Part shown: one piece after another, positions 31,904 to 39,811 of the stretch | How the letters are laid out: each line of letters begins with the position of its first letter | Numbering within the stretch: position 1 is the first letter of the stretch | NCBI RefSeq assembly: GCF_027587205.1 | Contig: NZ_JAPDOD010000024.1 | Coordinates: 88,497-152,496 of the forward strand | Origin: Solirubrobacter ginsenosidimutans | GTDB taxonomy: Bacteria > Actinomycetota > Thermoleophilia > Solirubrobacterales > Solirubrobacteraceae | Reading direction: 5' to 3' | DNA: 64,000 nt | Made by a program: the position numbers and the translations under genes | The notes under the pieces: model-generated | Database searches by the model: none | Told to the model about the DNA's origin: nothing | Seen by the model: the letters and a program-made list of their open reading frames with translations, nothing else

Positions 31904-32797
31904 TCAGGTTCCCTCTGTGGTTGAGCGTGCGAGACCCCAAAGGATGTCGTGCTCGGAGGCTTCAACCTGATCGAGATCGAAGCAATCGATCACTTCTAGC
32001 AGGATCGCGATGCCGGCGACGATCACGGAGGCGCGTTCGGGGTCGAGACCCGTTATTCCACGCCGTTCCGCGAGCTTCAGGCCAGCAGTTTGCACGAGCA
32101 GTTCGCGCAGGCGTGACGCCGTCAGGATGTGGCCTTCGACGCGGTTCGGGTCGTACTCGTCCAGGCCGAGATCGATGGCCGCGGACTGGGTCGGCGTTCC
32201 CGCCACGGCGATCGCGTTCACCCGGATCTCACGCAAACGCACCGGGACGTGCGCCATGAGAATCTCGTGGACGTCGCGCGTGAGGTTTTCGAGCTCGGCG
32301 GCGGTCGGCGGGTCGCTGTGCAGATGTCGTTCGGAATGCCGGACCACGCCGATCTGCGTCGAGACATGGAAGCCGGTGCCGCCGAGGACGAGCTCCGTGG
32401 ACCCGCCGCCGATGTCGATGACGAGAAAATCGCCGTCGCGGCCGTAGGTCGCGCCGGCGTAGGTCAGGCGGGCCTCCTCGTCGCCGCTGAGGATGCGCGG
32501 GGCGAAGCCGAGCGCCTCCTCGACGCGGGCGGCGAAGGCGCCGCCGTTGGCCGCGTCGCGGACGGCGGAGGTCATGGCGGCCGCCGCGTGCTCGCACCGG
32601 TGCTCTTCGATGGTGGCCCTGAAGCCGGCCAGCACGTCGAGGACGCGCTGCTGGGCGGCGTCGCTGAGCGTCCCGCTGCGGTCCACGCCCTCGCCGAGGC
32701 GGGTGACGATCGAGGCGCGGGCGCGTTCCTGGTCGCCCTCGGCGATCAGCAGGCGGGTGGAATTGGTGCCGATGTCGACCGCGGCGACCCGGCTCAC
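31904..32797 (-). CDS. Ppx/GppA-family phosphatase (exopolyphosphatase)
   Basis: Actin-fold phosphatase of 297 residues that degrades polyphosphate and/or pppGpp. The phosphate loops are RVAAVDIGTNSTRLLIAEGD and DFLVIDIGGGSTELVLGGTG. TSAVRDAANGGAFAARVEEA, ILSGDEEARLTYAGA, and the AVAGTPTQSAAIDLGLDEYD region are typical of the short actinobacterial Ppx1-like form without the C-terminal HD domain. The GTG start overlaps the stop of the dehydrogenase gene (GTGA), so the two are coupled. Confidence 0.93.
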   Translation of the reverse strand: MSRVAAVDIGTNSTRLLIAEGDQERARASIVTRLGEGVDRSGTLSDAAQQRVLDVLAGFRATIEEHRCEHAAAAMTSAVRDAANGGAFAARVEEALGFAPRILSGDEEARLTYAGATYGRDGDFLVIDIGGGSTELVLGGTGFHVSTQIGVVRHSERHLHSDPPTAAELENLTRDVHEILMAHVPVRLREIRVNAIAVAGTPTQSAAIDLGLDEYDPNRVEGHILTASRLRELLVQTAGLKLAERRGITGLDPERASVIVAGIAILLEVIDCFDLDQVEASEHDILWGLARSTTEGT

Positions 32798-33729
32798 GAC
32801 GCCGGGTGCGGCATCGGCCGGCCGGCCAGCGCCGCGAGCAGGTTGTCGACCGCCATGTCCGCCATGCGCGAGCGGGTGCGGATCGTCGCGCTGCCGACGT
32901 GCGGCACCACGAGCAGGTTCGGTGCGCTGAGCAGCGGGTCGTCGGGCGGGAGCGGCTCGGGCACGGTGACGTCGAGGCCGGCGCCGGCGATCTCCCCGCT
33001 CGAGAGCGCCTCGCGCAGCGCCACCTGGTCGACCACGCCGCCGCGCGCGGTGTTGATCAGGTAGGCGCCGGGCTTCATCCGCTTGAACTCGGCCGCGCCC
33101 ATCAGGTGCCGGGTCTCGGCGGTCAGCGGCGTGTGCAGCGAGACGTAGTCGGCCTCCTCGAGCAGCTCCTCGAGCGGGACGCCCGACGAGCGCGAGCTGT
33201 GGATGACGTTCATGCCGAAGCCCTCGCCACGGCGCGCCATCGCCTGGCCGATGCGGCCCCAGCCGACGATGCCGAGCGTCATGCCGGCGGTGTCGCCGCC
33301 GATCATGTGCGTCGGGTACCAGGGCGCCCATTCGCCGTCGCGGACCTGGCGCTCGCCCTCGCTGACGCGGCGGGCGAGGTTGAGCAGCAGCGCGAACGCG
33401 ATGTCCGCCGTCGCGTCGGTCAGCACGCCCGGCGTGTTGCCCACGGCGATGCCGCGCTTCGCCGCTTCCTCGAGGTCGATGTTGTCGGTTCCGACCGCGA
33501 GGTTGGCGACGGCCTTGACCGACGGGGCGGCATCGAAGAGCTCCGCGTCGACCTTCTCGGTGATGATCGTCAGCAGCGCGTCGGCGTTCGCGGCGCGCTC
33601 GAGCAGGACGTCGCGCGGCGGCGGCGCGTTGTCGTCCCAGAGGTCGACCTCGTGCTCGGCTTCCAGTCGTTTCAGCGCGGCAAAGGGGAATGCGCGCGTG
33701 ATCAAGACCTTTCCCACAGGGCGAATCAT
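32794..33729 (-). CDS. D-isomer-specific 2-hydroxyacid dehydrogenase (glyoxylate/hydroxypyruvate reductase-like)
   Basis: NAD(P)H-dependent reductase of 2-oxoacids, 311 residues. KAVANLAVGTDNIDLEEAAK, GNTPGVLTDATADIAFALLL, the Rossmann motif LGIVGWGRIGQAMARRGEGF, INTARGGVVDQVALREAL with the catalytic Arg, GAGLDVTVPEPLP with the catalytic Glu, and NLLVVPHVGSATIRTR with the catalytic His are all present. They fit the GHRP/glyoxylate reductase group. It shares a coupled transcript with ppx and is divergent, by 18 bp, from the small secreted-protein gene. Confidence 0.95.
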   Translation of the reverse strand: MIRPVGKVLITRAFPFAALKRLEAEHEVDLWDDNAPPPRDVLLERAANADALLTIITEKVDAELFDAAPSVKAVANLAVGTDNIDLEEAAKRGIAVGNTPGVLTDATADIAFALLLNLARRVSEGERQVRDGEWAPWYPTHMIGGDTAGMTLGIVGWGRIGQAMARRGEGFGMNVIHSSRSSGVPLEELLEEADYVSLHTPLTAETRHLMGAAEFKRMKPGAYLINTARGGVVDQVALREALSSGEIAGAGLDVTVPEPLPPDDPLLSAPNLLVVPHVGSATIRTRSRMADMAVDNLLAALAGRPMPHPAS

Positions 33730-33747
33730 GGCGGTTAGGGTCGGCCA

Positions 33748-34161
33748 ATGACCCTTCGCTCCCTCGCCGGTGTGCTCGTCACCGGCCTCGTGCTCGCGCT
33801 TGCCTCCCCGGCGCTCGGTGCGAGCGGCATCACGCCGCTGTCCCCGAAGAGTGGCTCCACCGTCCCGGTCGGGATCTCACCCACGTTCAAGATGCGCGTC
33901 AAAGGCGCGGGCCAGGTCTGGGTCCACGTCTGCAAGTCCAAGAAGAAGGACTCCGACGGCGTCATCTGCGACGACGAGTCGATCGGCCAGGCCAAGAAGA
34001 AGGGCGGCGTCTTCCAGTACAAGCCCAAGTTCTTCGACTACGACGGCTTCTGGCTCAACACCCCGGGCACCTACTACTGGCAGGCCCACCGCATCCAGTG
34101 CGAGAACGGCATCGACGACTGCCTCCAGGAAGGCCCGATCGTGAAGTTCAAGGTCGGGTAG
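33748..34161 (+). CDS. Small secreted protein, unknown
   Basis: A 137-residue exported protein. The signal peptide RSLAGVLVTGLVLALASPAL is cut near ALG-AS. The mature part is a single beta-sandwich-like domain (ITPLSPKSGSTVPVGISPTF, VWVHVCKSKKKDSDGVICDD, PGTYYWQAHRIQCENGIDDC) with four cysteines that may form two disulfides. This Ig-like layout recurs in Thermoleophilia secretomes; the function is unknown. Its promoter must overlap the coding start of the divergent dehydrogenase. Confidence 0.8.
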   Translation: MTLRSLAGVLVTGLVLALASPALGASGITPLSPKSGSTVPVGISPTFKMRVKGAGQVWVHVCKSKKKDSDGVICDDESIGQAKKKGGVFQYKPKFFDYDGFWLNTPGTYYWQAHRIQCENGIDDCLQEGPIVKFKVG

Positions 34162-34172
34162 GAGCGCCGAGG

Positions 34173-34919
34173 TCAGTACATCACCGAGCCGGCGGACACG
34201 TTGAGGTCCTCGCCGGTGATTGCCGCAGCTGCGTCCGAGCAGAGAAAGCGCACCGCGTTCGCGACGTCCTCGGGCGTCGCGAACCGGCGCAAGGGCGACG
34301 CGGAGAGAAAGCGCTCGCGGCCTTCGGGGCCTTGGGCACGGAGGACGCGCTCGAGGCGCTCGCCGTCGACCGGTCCCGGCGAGACGAGGTTGACGCGCAC
34401 GCCCGACCCGCCGGCATCCCACGCGAGGGTGCGGACGAGGCCGATCAGCCCGGTCTTGGACGCGGCATACGGCGTGCGGCCGGGCAGCGGGCGCTTGCCG
34501 GTCATCGAGCCGATCACGACGACGCTCCCGCTGCCGCGCGCGGTCATCGACGGCAGGAACGCCCGGCAGGTCAGGAACACGCCGGTGAGGTTCGCGCGCA
34601 CGGTCGCGTCCCAGTCCTCCGGCGCGAGCTCCCACAGCGGGACGGTCGGTCCTGCCACCCCCGCGGCCGTCACGACCGCGTCGGGAGCGCCCCAGCGCTC
34701 GACGGCGGTCGTGGCGAGGCGTTCCACGGCCTCGACATCGCCCACGTCGGTCGGCAGCGCGAGCGCCTCTCCTCCCGCGGCGCGCACCTCGGCGGCGACG
34801 GCCTCGAGCCGCTCGGGCGTCCGCGCGGCGAGCGTCACGCGCGCGCCCTCGCCGGCGAAGGCCAGCGCGATCGCCCGGCCAAGACCCTGCCCCGCGCCGG
34901 TCACGACGACATGGCTCAT
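34173..34919 (-). CDS. Short-chain dehydrogenase/reductase (SDR)
   Basis: Classical SDR of 248 residues. The cofactor motif is VVVTGAGQGLGRAIALAFAG, the NAG-type motif reads TAAGVAG, and the catalytic Ser is in VVVIGSMTGKR, with Tyr and Lys in YAASKTGLIGLVRTLAW. LNVSAGSVMY-type closing sequence follows. The ATG at 34919 starts exactly at the fold; the frame extends further upstream antisense to the CoA-binding gene. Substrate unknown, possibly a 3-hydroxyacyl or sugar alcohol. Confidence 0.93.
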   Translation of the reverse strand: MSHVVVTGAGQGLGRAIALAFAGEGARVTLAARTPERLEAVAAEVRAAGGEALALPTDVGDVEAVERLATTAVERWGAPDAVVTAAGVAGPTVPLWELAPEDWDATVRANLTGVFLTCRAFLPSMTARGSGSVVVIGSMTGKRPLPGRTPYAASKTGLIGLVRTLAWDAGGSGVRVNLVSPGPVDGERLERVLRAQGPEGRERFLSASPLRRFATPEDVANAVRFLCSDAAAAITGEDLNVSAGSVMY

Positions 34920-34959
34920 GCCGCGGCGAAGCATGCCACCTCGGCACACTGGTCCGACG

Positions 34960-35358
34960 ATGGACGACGACATCCGCCACGTCCTGACCGAGTACCGCAC
35001 ATGGGCGGTGGTCGGGTGCTCGCCCTCGCCGTTGCGGGACTCCCATCGGATCGCCGCGCTGCTCAAGGCCCGCGGCTACCGCGTGATCCCCGTGAACCCG
35101 GCGTGCGACGAGGTCCTCGGCGAGCGCTGTCACCCCGCCCTGGCGGCCGACGAGGGCATCGAGGTCGTCGACCTGTTCCGCCGCTCCTCCGCCGTCTCGC
35201 GCCACGTCGACGAGGCGATCGCGATCGGCGCCAAGGCGGTCTGGATGCAACTCGGGGTGATCGACCACGACGCCGCCGAACGAGCCCGCGCGGCGGGCCT
35301 CCGCGTCGTGATGAACCGGTGCCCCGCCATCGAGCTTCCCCGCCTTGAAGGCCGTTAA
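34960..35358 (+). CDS. CoA-binding domain protein (YccU-like)
   Basis: A 132-residue Rossmann-like protein: YRTWAVVGCSPSPLRDSHRI, LLKARGYRVIPVNPACDEVL, IEVVDLFRRSSAVSRHVDEA, KAVWMQLGVIDHDAAERARA and VVMNRCPAIELPRL. This is the stand-alone CoA-binding (succinyl-CoA synthetase alpha N-terminal-like) family. The function is unknown but probably CoA- or nucleotide-related. It is divergent from the SDR gene and lies just upstream of initiator tRNA. Confidence 0.93.
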   Translation: MDDDIRHVLTEYRTWAVVGCSPSPLRDSHRIAALLKARGYRVIPVNPACDEVLGERCHPALAADEGIEVVDLFRRSSAVSRHVDEAIAIGAKAVWMQLGVIDHDAAERARAAGLRVVMNRCPAIELPRLEGR

Positions 35359-35383
35359 CCCGCTGCTATTGTCTTCTGTCCGC

Positions 35384-35457
<74 letters not shown>

Positions 35458-35460
35458 TTC

Positions 35461-35488
35461 GAAAGCCGCCTCTCGCCAGGCGGCTTTC
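35461..35488 (+). terminator. Terminator of the initiator tRNA gene
   Basis: Perfect 10-bp stem GAAAGCCGCC / GGCGGCTTTC with an 8-nt loop, followed by GTGTTTCT. It starts 4 nt after the tRNA, so it clearly ends that transcript. Confidence 0.88.
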
Positions 35489-35498
35489 GTGTTTCTCG

Positions 35499-35694
35499 GG
35501 ACGGGCTACGGAGCCAGAAAGCGCGTTCGCACGCGCGCCGATCACCCCGCCCACGGCAACGCGGCACGTGGGATGGTGAGCGAGCGTCGACTTTCGTGAG
35601 CAGAGCGCGAGAAACTCGACGCTCGCGTCGCGAGCGCGAACCTGATCAAGACCCGCGCACGGGCCCTCAAACGCGCACGGTCGGCTATGGCGAC
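35499..35694. repeat. Dispersed modular repeat, copy R2
   Basis: Three modules can be read. Positions about 35501-35552 (ACGGAGCCAGAAAGCGCGTT and onward) match, with few changes, the inverted segment near 61075-61120 of copy R4. Positions 35567-35637 are the exact 71-bp inverted copy of R1. Positions 35636-35694 (GCGAACCTGATCAAGACCCG onward to TATGGCGAC) match the right module of R3 and R4. The last part contains the stop codon of the VOC gene. The context is tRNA and VOC gene, convergent. Confidence 0.85.
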
Positions 35695-36281
35695 GGGAAC
35701 GAGTACGGGTTCGCCGGGGCGCGGTTCTCCGAGAGGGTGCCGCGGGAGCGCAGGACGAGGTTCTCGATCGCGTCGGCGACGTGGATCGGCAGGATGTTGC
35801 GGTCGCCCTGGTCGACGCGGAGCTTGTGCGCCTCGAACAGGACGTCGGCGTGGGTGTGGCCGGCGGGGGGCTCGAAGCGGTAGGAGGCGAGCTCGATCAG
35901 CAGGCCGAGCGGGTCCTTGAAGTAGATCGAGTCCATGAACCCGCGGTCCTTGACGCCGCTGTGGTCGATGCCGCGCTCGTCGAGGCGCTCGACCGCCTGG
36001 CGGAAGGTCGCGTTGGAGAGGGCGAAGGCGATGTGGTGGACGCAGCCCGGGTCGGTGGGGGTGCGGTCCGGGGTGCCGGTGCGGTCCTCGTTGGTGAAGA
36101 TCGTGATCAGGCGGCCGTCGCCCGGGTCGAAGTAGAGGTGGCTCTCGGCGGCGTTGTCGAGGTTGGGCTGCTCGAAGATGAACGGCATCCCGAGCACGCC
36201 TTCCCAGAAGTCGATCGACGTCTGGCGGTCGGCCCCGACGATCGTGATGTGGTGCACACCCTGGCTCTGGAGCTTGCGCAT
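35685..36281 (-). CDS. VOC-family (glyoxalase/dioxygenase-fold) protein
   Basis: A 198-residue protein with two beta-alpha-beta-beta-beta repeats. Metal-ligand positions appear in SQGVHHITIVGADRQTSIDF (His), DPGCVHHIAFALSNATF (His) and DSIYFKDPLGLLIELASYRF (Glu). It resembles ring-cleaving dioxygenase-like and glyoxalase-like members; the reaction is unknown. The C-terminal 30 residues extend beyond the fold, and the stop codon lies inside repeat R2, so the tail may have been altered by the repeat. Confidence 0.88.
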   Translation of the reverse strand: MRKLQSQGVHHITIVGADRQTSIDFWEGVLGMPFIFEQPNLDNAAESHLYFDPGDGRLITIFTNEDRTGTPDRTPTDPGCVHHIAFALSNATFRQAVERLDERGIDHSGVKDRGFMDSIYFKDPLGLLIELASYRFEPPAGHTHADVLFEAHKLRVDQGDRNILPIHVADAIENLVLRSRGTLSENRAPANPYSFPSP

Positions 36282-36367
36282 TTGAGCGCGAAGGTACAGG
36301 GTCGGGTGACGCGGTTCACTCCGGAAGGTGGTTGACGACGGCGCCTCGCGCGCCGAGGATCATGGGT

Positions 36368-37180
36368 ATGGGTGAGCGTGACGCGTTCGGACGTGAGAAG
36401 GGCGAGGATCCGCTCGCCGGTTTGGGCTGGAGCAGTTCAGCGGGAACCCCGACCCCGACCCCGGTGACGCCGACCCCGCAGCCGGCCTCGGTCTCGACGC
36501 CGGGCCCGACGATGACCGCGGGCGAGCCGCTGACCGGCGGCGACGCCGGCACCGGCGGCGCACCCGCCTGGACGCCCGGCCCGCAGGCGAGCTACACGCG
36601 CCGCCGCCGGCGCCGTGCGCGCGGGATCATCGTGCCGCTCGTGATCATCGGCTTCGTCGCGGTCGCCATCGGCGGCGCCACCACGGCGTTCAATGCCGGC
36701 AACGACGCGCTCAACAACTTCTCGAACTCGATCGAGCAGGCGACCAAGAACGATCCGACGAGCACGAGCAACTCGCCGTCCTCCCCCGGCACGTCGCTGA
36801 CGCAGTCCGCCGCGCTGAAGGCCGCGCTCGCCAAGCTCCCCGCCGGCGACCTGCAGCTGCTGCGCCTGGCTCCCGACCGCATCAACGCCAACGTGATCGT
36901 CAAGGGCAAGCTGCACGTCGTCCAGGTCGACGCCGGCGGTGAGGTCAACGACGTCTCGACGCCGGCCACGGGCGGCGGCACCGGCACGATCAAGGTCAAC
37001 AGCGTCGCGCCCAGCCGGATCATCAAGACCGCGACCAAGCGCACGGGCCGCAGGCCGTCGAGCGTCAGCTACCTGGTCCTAATCCACATCCTCGGCAAGG
37101 ACGAGTGGCAGTTGTACTTCGACGACGGCACCCACTTCTCGGCCAGCGCGAACGGCAAGAAGGTCCATCGCGTCGGCTGA
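36368..37180 (+). CDS. Single-pass membrane protein with Pro/Thr-rich N-terminus, unknown
   Basis: Residues 1-75 are cytoplasmic and rich in Pro/Thr (TPTPTPVTPTPQPAS). A run of eight basic residues precedes one membrane helix (GIIVPLVIIGFVAVAIGGAT), a Ser/Thr/Asn linker and an extracytoplasmic domain (LPAGDLQLLRLAPDRINANV, IVKGKLHVVQVDAGGEVNDV, SVSYLVLIHILGKDEWQLYF). ATG 36368 has GAGG nine nt upstream and fits best; 36362 and a TTG at 36332 are alternatives. The function is not known. Confidence 0.82.
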   Translation: MGERDAFGREKGEDPLAGLGWSSSAGTPTPTPVTPTPQPASVSTPGPTMTAGEPLTGGDAGTGGAPAWTPGPQASYTRRRRRRARGIIVPLVIIGFVAVAIGGATTAFNAGNDALNNFSNSIEQATKNDPTSTSNSPSSPGTSLTQSAALKAALAKLPAGDLQLLRLAPDRINANVIVKGKLHVVQVDAGGEVNDVSTPATGGGTGTIKVNSVAPSRIIKTATKRTGRRPSSVSYLVLIHILGKDEWQLYFDDGTHFSASANGKKVHRVG

Positions 37181-37786
37181 TCAGCCCGGCGAGAGCGCGG
37201 TGAAGGCGCCGAGGCCCAGGTAGGCCACGCCGCTCACCCGCTTCAGCCGCGTTCCCCGCCGGGCCCGCGCCGCCACCGCCGCCGCGAGCAGCGCGTAGGC
37301 GCCGTCGCTGAGCGTCGCCAGCATGACGAAGCACAGCCCCAGTACGAGCGTCTGCAGCGCGACCGAGCCCGCGGCCGGGTCGATGAACTGCGGCAGGAAC
37401 GCGAGGAAGAACATCGCGGTCTTCGGGTTCAGCGCGTCCACCAGGACGCCCTGGCGGAAGAGCCGGCGCGAGGATCCGCGCGTCGCACCCGCCTCCCCGA
37501 CGCCGCCCCGCAACGCCCGCACACCCAGCACGAGCAGGTACGCCGCGCCCGCGAGCTTGACCGCCAGCAGCGCGTGCGGAGAGGCGGTGACGAGCGCGGA
37601 GAGCCCGGCGGTCGCGGCGAGCACGTGCAACAGCGCCCCGCTCTCCACGCCGAGCATCGACACGAGTCCGCCCCGGCGGCCGTGCTCGAGCGTCCGCGCG
37701 ACGATGAACAGCACCGACGGGCCGGGGATCAACAGCAGCGCCATCGTGGCGGCCGCGAAGAAGGCGAGGGTCGAGGTGGCGGGCAT
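37181..37786 (-). CDS. LysE/RhtB-family exporter
   Basis: A 201-residue inner-membrane protein with about six helices. LAFFAAATMALLLIPGPSVL carries the family PGP motif, GLVSMLGVESGALLHVLAAT and LVDALNPKTAMFFLAFLPQF (NPK motif) follow, then LVLGLCFVMLATLSDGAYAL. LysE/RhtB proteins export amino acids such as lysine, threonine or homoserine lactone; the substrate here is unknown. It is convergent with the upstream gene with no gap at all. Confidence 0.93.
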   Translation of the reverse strand: MPATSTLAFFAAATMALLLIPGPSVLFIVARTLEHGRRGGLVSMLGVESGALLHVLAATAGLSALVTASPHALLAVKLAGAAYLLVLGVRALRGGVGEAGATRGSSRRLFRQGVLVDALNPKTAMFFLAFLPQFIDPAAGSVALQTLVLGLCFVMLATLSDGAYALLAAAVAARARRGTRLKRVSGVAYLGLGAFTALSPG

Positions 37787-37860
37787 GCGGACGATGCTCC
37801 GGTAGCCGCGCGGTCACCACATGAGTGAGGACCCTGAACCCGACCCCTAACCTGACCCCG

Positions 37861-38583
37861 ATGGAGGATCTACTCGCGCTCGCGCGGACCCTTCCGGACG
37901 ACGGCGACGTCGACCGGTTCCTGGAGGCGCTCGCGACCGCCGACGACGAGCGCTACGACGAGCTGCTGGACGCGCTCGACCGGTCGCGCACCGGAGAGAT
38001 CGTCGCGCGGGTGATGCCCCGCCTCCCGGACGCTTCGCCGGACGCCCGCGTGGGCGCGGCGGAGCTCTTCGACAACCTCGACATCCCGATCAAGGCCTGC
38101 CTGATGGGCGAGGACCTCAACGTGATGCTCGCGTTCGACCTTCCCGGCGGCGTGATGTTCGTCCCGGAGGACTGGGGCGACGAGCGCTCGTTCATCGCCG
38201 CGCTCACCCGCGTGCGCACCGAGCCGGGGCTCCAGCTCGACCGTCACGAGGTGCAGCTCGGCGACGACGTCGCCCCGCTCTTCGTGCTGCACGGGCAGTC
38301 GTTCTTCACCGCCACCCACGCGCTGTGGGCGGACGAGTTCGACCCGCCGGCGGCGCCCTACGGCACGCTCGTCGCCGTCCCGACCCACCACGCCGTGCTC
38401 GCGCACCCGATCCGCGACGCGCGCGTGCGCGGTGTGATCGAGCCGATGCTGGAGCTCACCCGCTCCGCCGCCGAGCAGGGCGAGCCCGTCAGCACCCGCC
38501 TGTACTGGCTGCGCGACGGGCGCCTGGAGGCCGTCGACGCGACGGGCGAGTTCGCGGACCTACTCGAACGACTGTCGAACTGA
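37861..38583 (+). CDS. Conserved hypothetical protein, first of an unknown pair
   Basis: A 240-residue soluble acidic protein. The N-terminal 60 residues are helical (LLALARTLPDDGDVDRFLEA), and the rest is alpha/beta (LNVMLAFDLPGGVMFVPEDW, VAPLFVLHGQSFFTATHALW, GTLVAVPTHHAVLAHPI). The last part resembles proteins annotated DUF1444-like, but I cannot make a firm assignment. It lies 25 bp upstream of the next unknown gene on the same strand, so the two probably function together. Confidence 0.78.
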   Translation: MEDLLALARTLPDDGDVDRFLEALATADDERYDELLDALDRSRTGEIVARVMPRLPDASPDARVGAAELFDNLDIPIKACLMGEDLNVMLAFDLPGGVMFVPEDWGDERSFIAALTRVRTEPGLQLDRHEVQLGDDVAPLFVLHGQSFFTATHALWADEFDPPAAPYGTLVAVPTHHAVLAHPIRDARVRGVIEPMLELTRSAAEQGEPVSTRLYWLRDGRLEAVDATGEFADLLERLSN

Positions 38584-38608
38584 GCGAAAGCGGCCTACCT
38601 TTCGGCCC

Positions 38609-39613
38609 GTGACCGCCTGGGCCACCGATCTCGAGTTCGCGTACGACCACGGTCACCTGTACGTGGTCGACGCGGAGAGCCACTGGAGCGAGGCCGAGGT
38701 CGACATGCGGATGCCGCGCAGCGCGAACTTCTTCGTGCCGCTGCGGGTGGAGGGCTGGGGCGGCCGGCCGCCGCTGGACCTCGACGCGTGGGACCACGTC
38801 ACGGAGTTCTCGCTGACCGTGCCGTCCGGCAAGCTCGCGCTGGCGTCGGCGGGGATCGACGAGGTGACCGTCGGCATCGCGCCCGGCGCCTACCGGGCGC
38901 GCTGGAGCGGACGCAACCTGAGCGCCGCGGCCACGTGGGAGCGCCCGGACGAGAACGCGCCGGACGCCTACCGCCTGCAGATCTGGCCCGGGCCGAGCGA
39001 GGCGCCGCGCGCCGACATCAAGCACTGGGAGGGCGTGCGGCACAGCGAGCTGGGAGACCTCCCGGCGCTGTTGGCCGACGAGCAGCTCGACGCGCTCGGC
39101 GCGATCGTCGGCACCGACCGCACCGGCGACGGGCTCACGCTCAGCGTGCGCCTGGCCGGCTCCGGCCGCCGCGTGTGGGATCGGACGATCCGCGCCGACG
39201 GCGTCGTGCGCTGGGTCGCGTCCAGCAGCCGCTTCCACCGCGCCGGGCTGCACACCGAGCATCCCGGCCTGCTGCCCTACACCGACGACTTCGGCGGGCT
39301 GTCGTTCCGCGGCCGCGCTGAGGACCCGTCGCGGCTCGCCCACGCGCTGCGCGCCGCGCACGAGGAGCTCGCGGGCCGCTACGTCAGCTTCGAGTCCGTC
39401 GTGAACGCGTTCCTCGGCGTCGAGGCGCTGCTCGAGCTGGGCTTCGGCCAGCTCGCCAACGGCCCGGTCACGCTGCTGCGGCGCTACGCCGAGGTGGCGG
39501 AGGCGCACGGCGTCTCCACGCGGCTCACGCAGACGGGCCCGGGCCGCGGAGGCCTTTGCCTGCTCGAGCTCGGCGAGACCTACGTGGTCGCCGAGCGGTT
39601 CACCGCGTCCTAA
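38609..39613 (+). CDS. Conserved hypothetical protein, second of an unknown pair
   Basis: A 334-residue protein from GTG 38609. The first part is beta-rich (LEFAYDHGHLYVVDAESHWS, GAYRARWSGRNLSAAATWER) and resembles DNA-uptake/ComJ-like or immunity-type small beta domains in style. The C-terminal part is helical (LAHALRAAHEELAGRYVSFE, VNAFLGVEALLELGFGQLAN). No catalytic motif or membrane helix is seen. I do not recognise a family. Confidence 0.78.
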   Translation: MTAWATDLEFAYDHGHLYVVDAESHWSEAEVDMRMPRSANFFVPLRVEGWGGRPPLDLDAWDHVTEFSLTVPSGKLALASAGIDEVTVGIAPGAYRARWSGRNLSAAATWERPDENAPDAYRLQIWPGPSEAPRADIKHWEGVRHSELGDLPALLADEQLDALGAIVGTDRTGDGLTLSVRLAGSGRRVWDRTIRADGVVRWVASSSRFHRAGLHTEHPGLLPYTDDFGGLSFRGRAEDPSRLAHALRAAHEELAGRYVSFESVVNAFLGVEALLELGFGQLANGPVTLLRRYAEVAEAHGVSTRLTQTGPGRGGLCLLELGETYVVAERFTAS

Positions 39614-39614
39614 C

Positions 39615-39779
39615 TCAGTCCCGGTGCGTGCGCGCGAGGTCGTTCTCGCGCTTCTCGCCCCTGGCCTGGATGATCGCGTAGACGATCAGGCCCTGGACGA
39701 GCACGGGGAAGAGCACGACCCAGATGAACAGCGAGACGAGCGTGACGTTCAGCGCGTAATCGGCGAGCAGTGGTGCCAT
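39615..39779 (-). CDS. Small membrane protein (54 residues), unknown
   Basis: Read directly from the complement: ATG 39779, TGA at 39615. The product is MAPLLADYALNVTLVSLFIW followed by a hydrophobic helix (VVLFPVLVQGLIVYAII) and a charged tail (KRENDLARTHRD). It resembles short phospholipase_D-nuclease_N-like or SHOCT-partner membrane proteins in style, but no family is certain. It sits 32 bp after the patatin gene on the same strand and converges on the hypothetical gene with a 1-bp gap. Confidence 0.65.
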   Translation of the reverse strand: MAPLLADYALNVTLVSLFIWVVLFPVLVQGLIVYAIIQARGEKRENDLARTHRD

Positions 39780-39811
39780 CGGGAGGGAAATCTAGCTCAT
39801 CCGGCGCGCAG

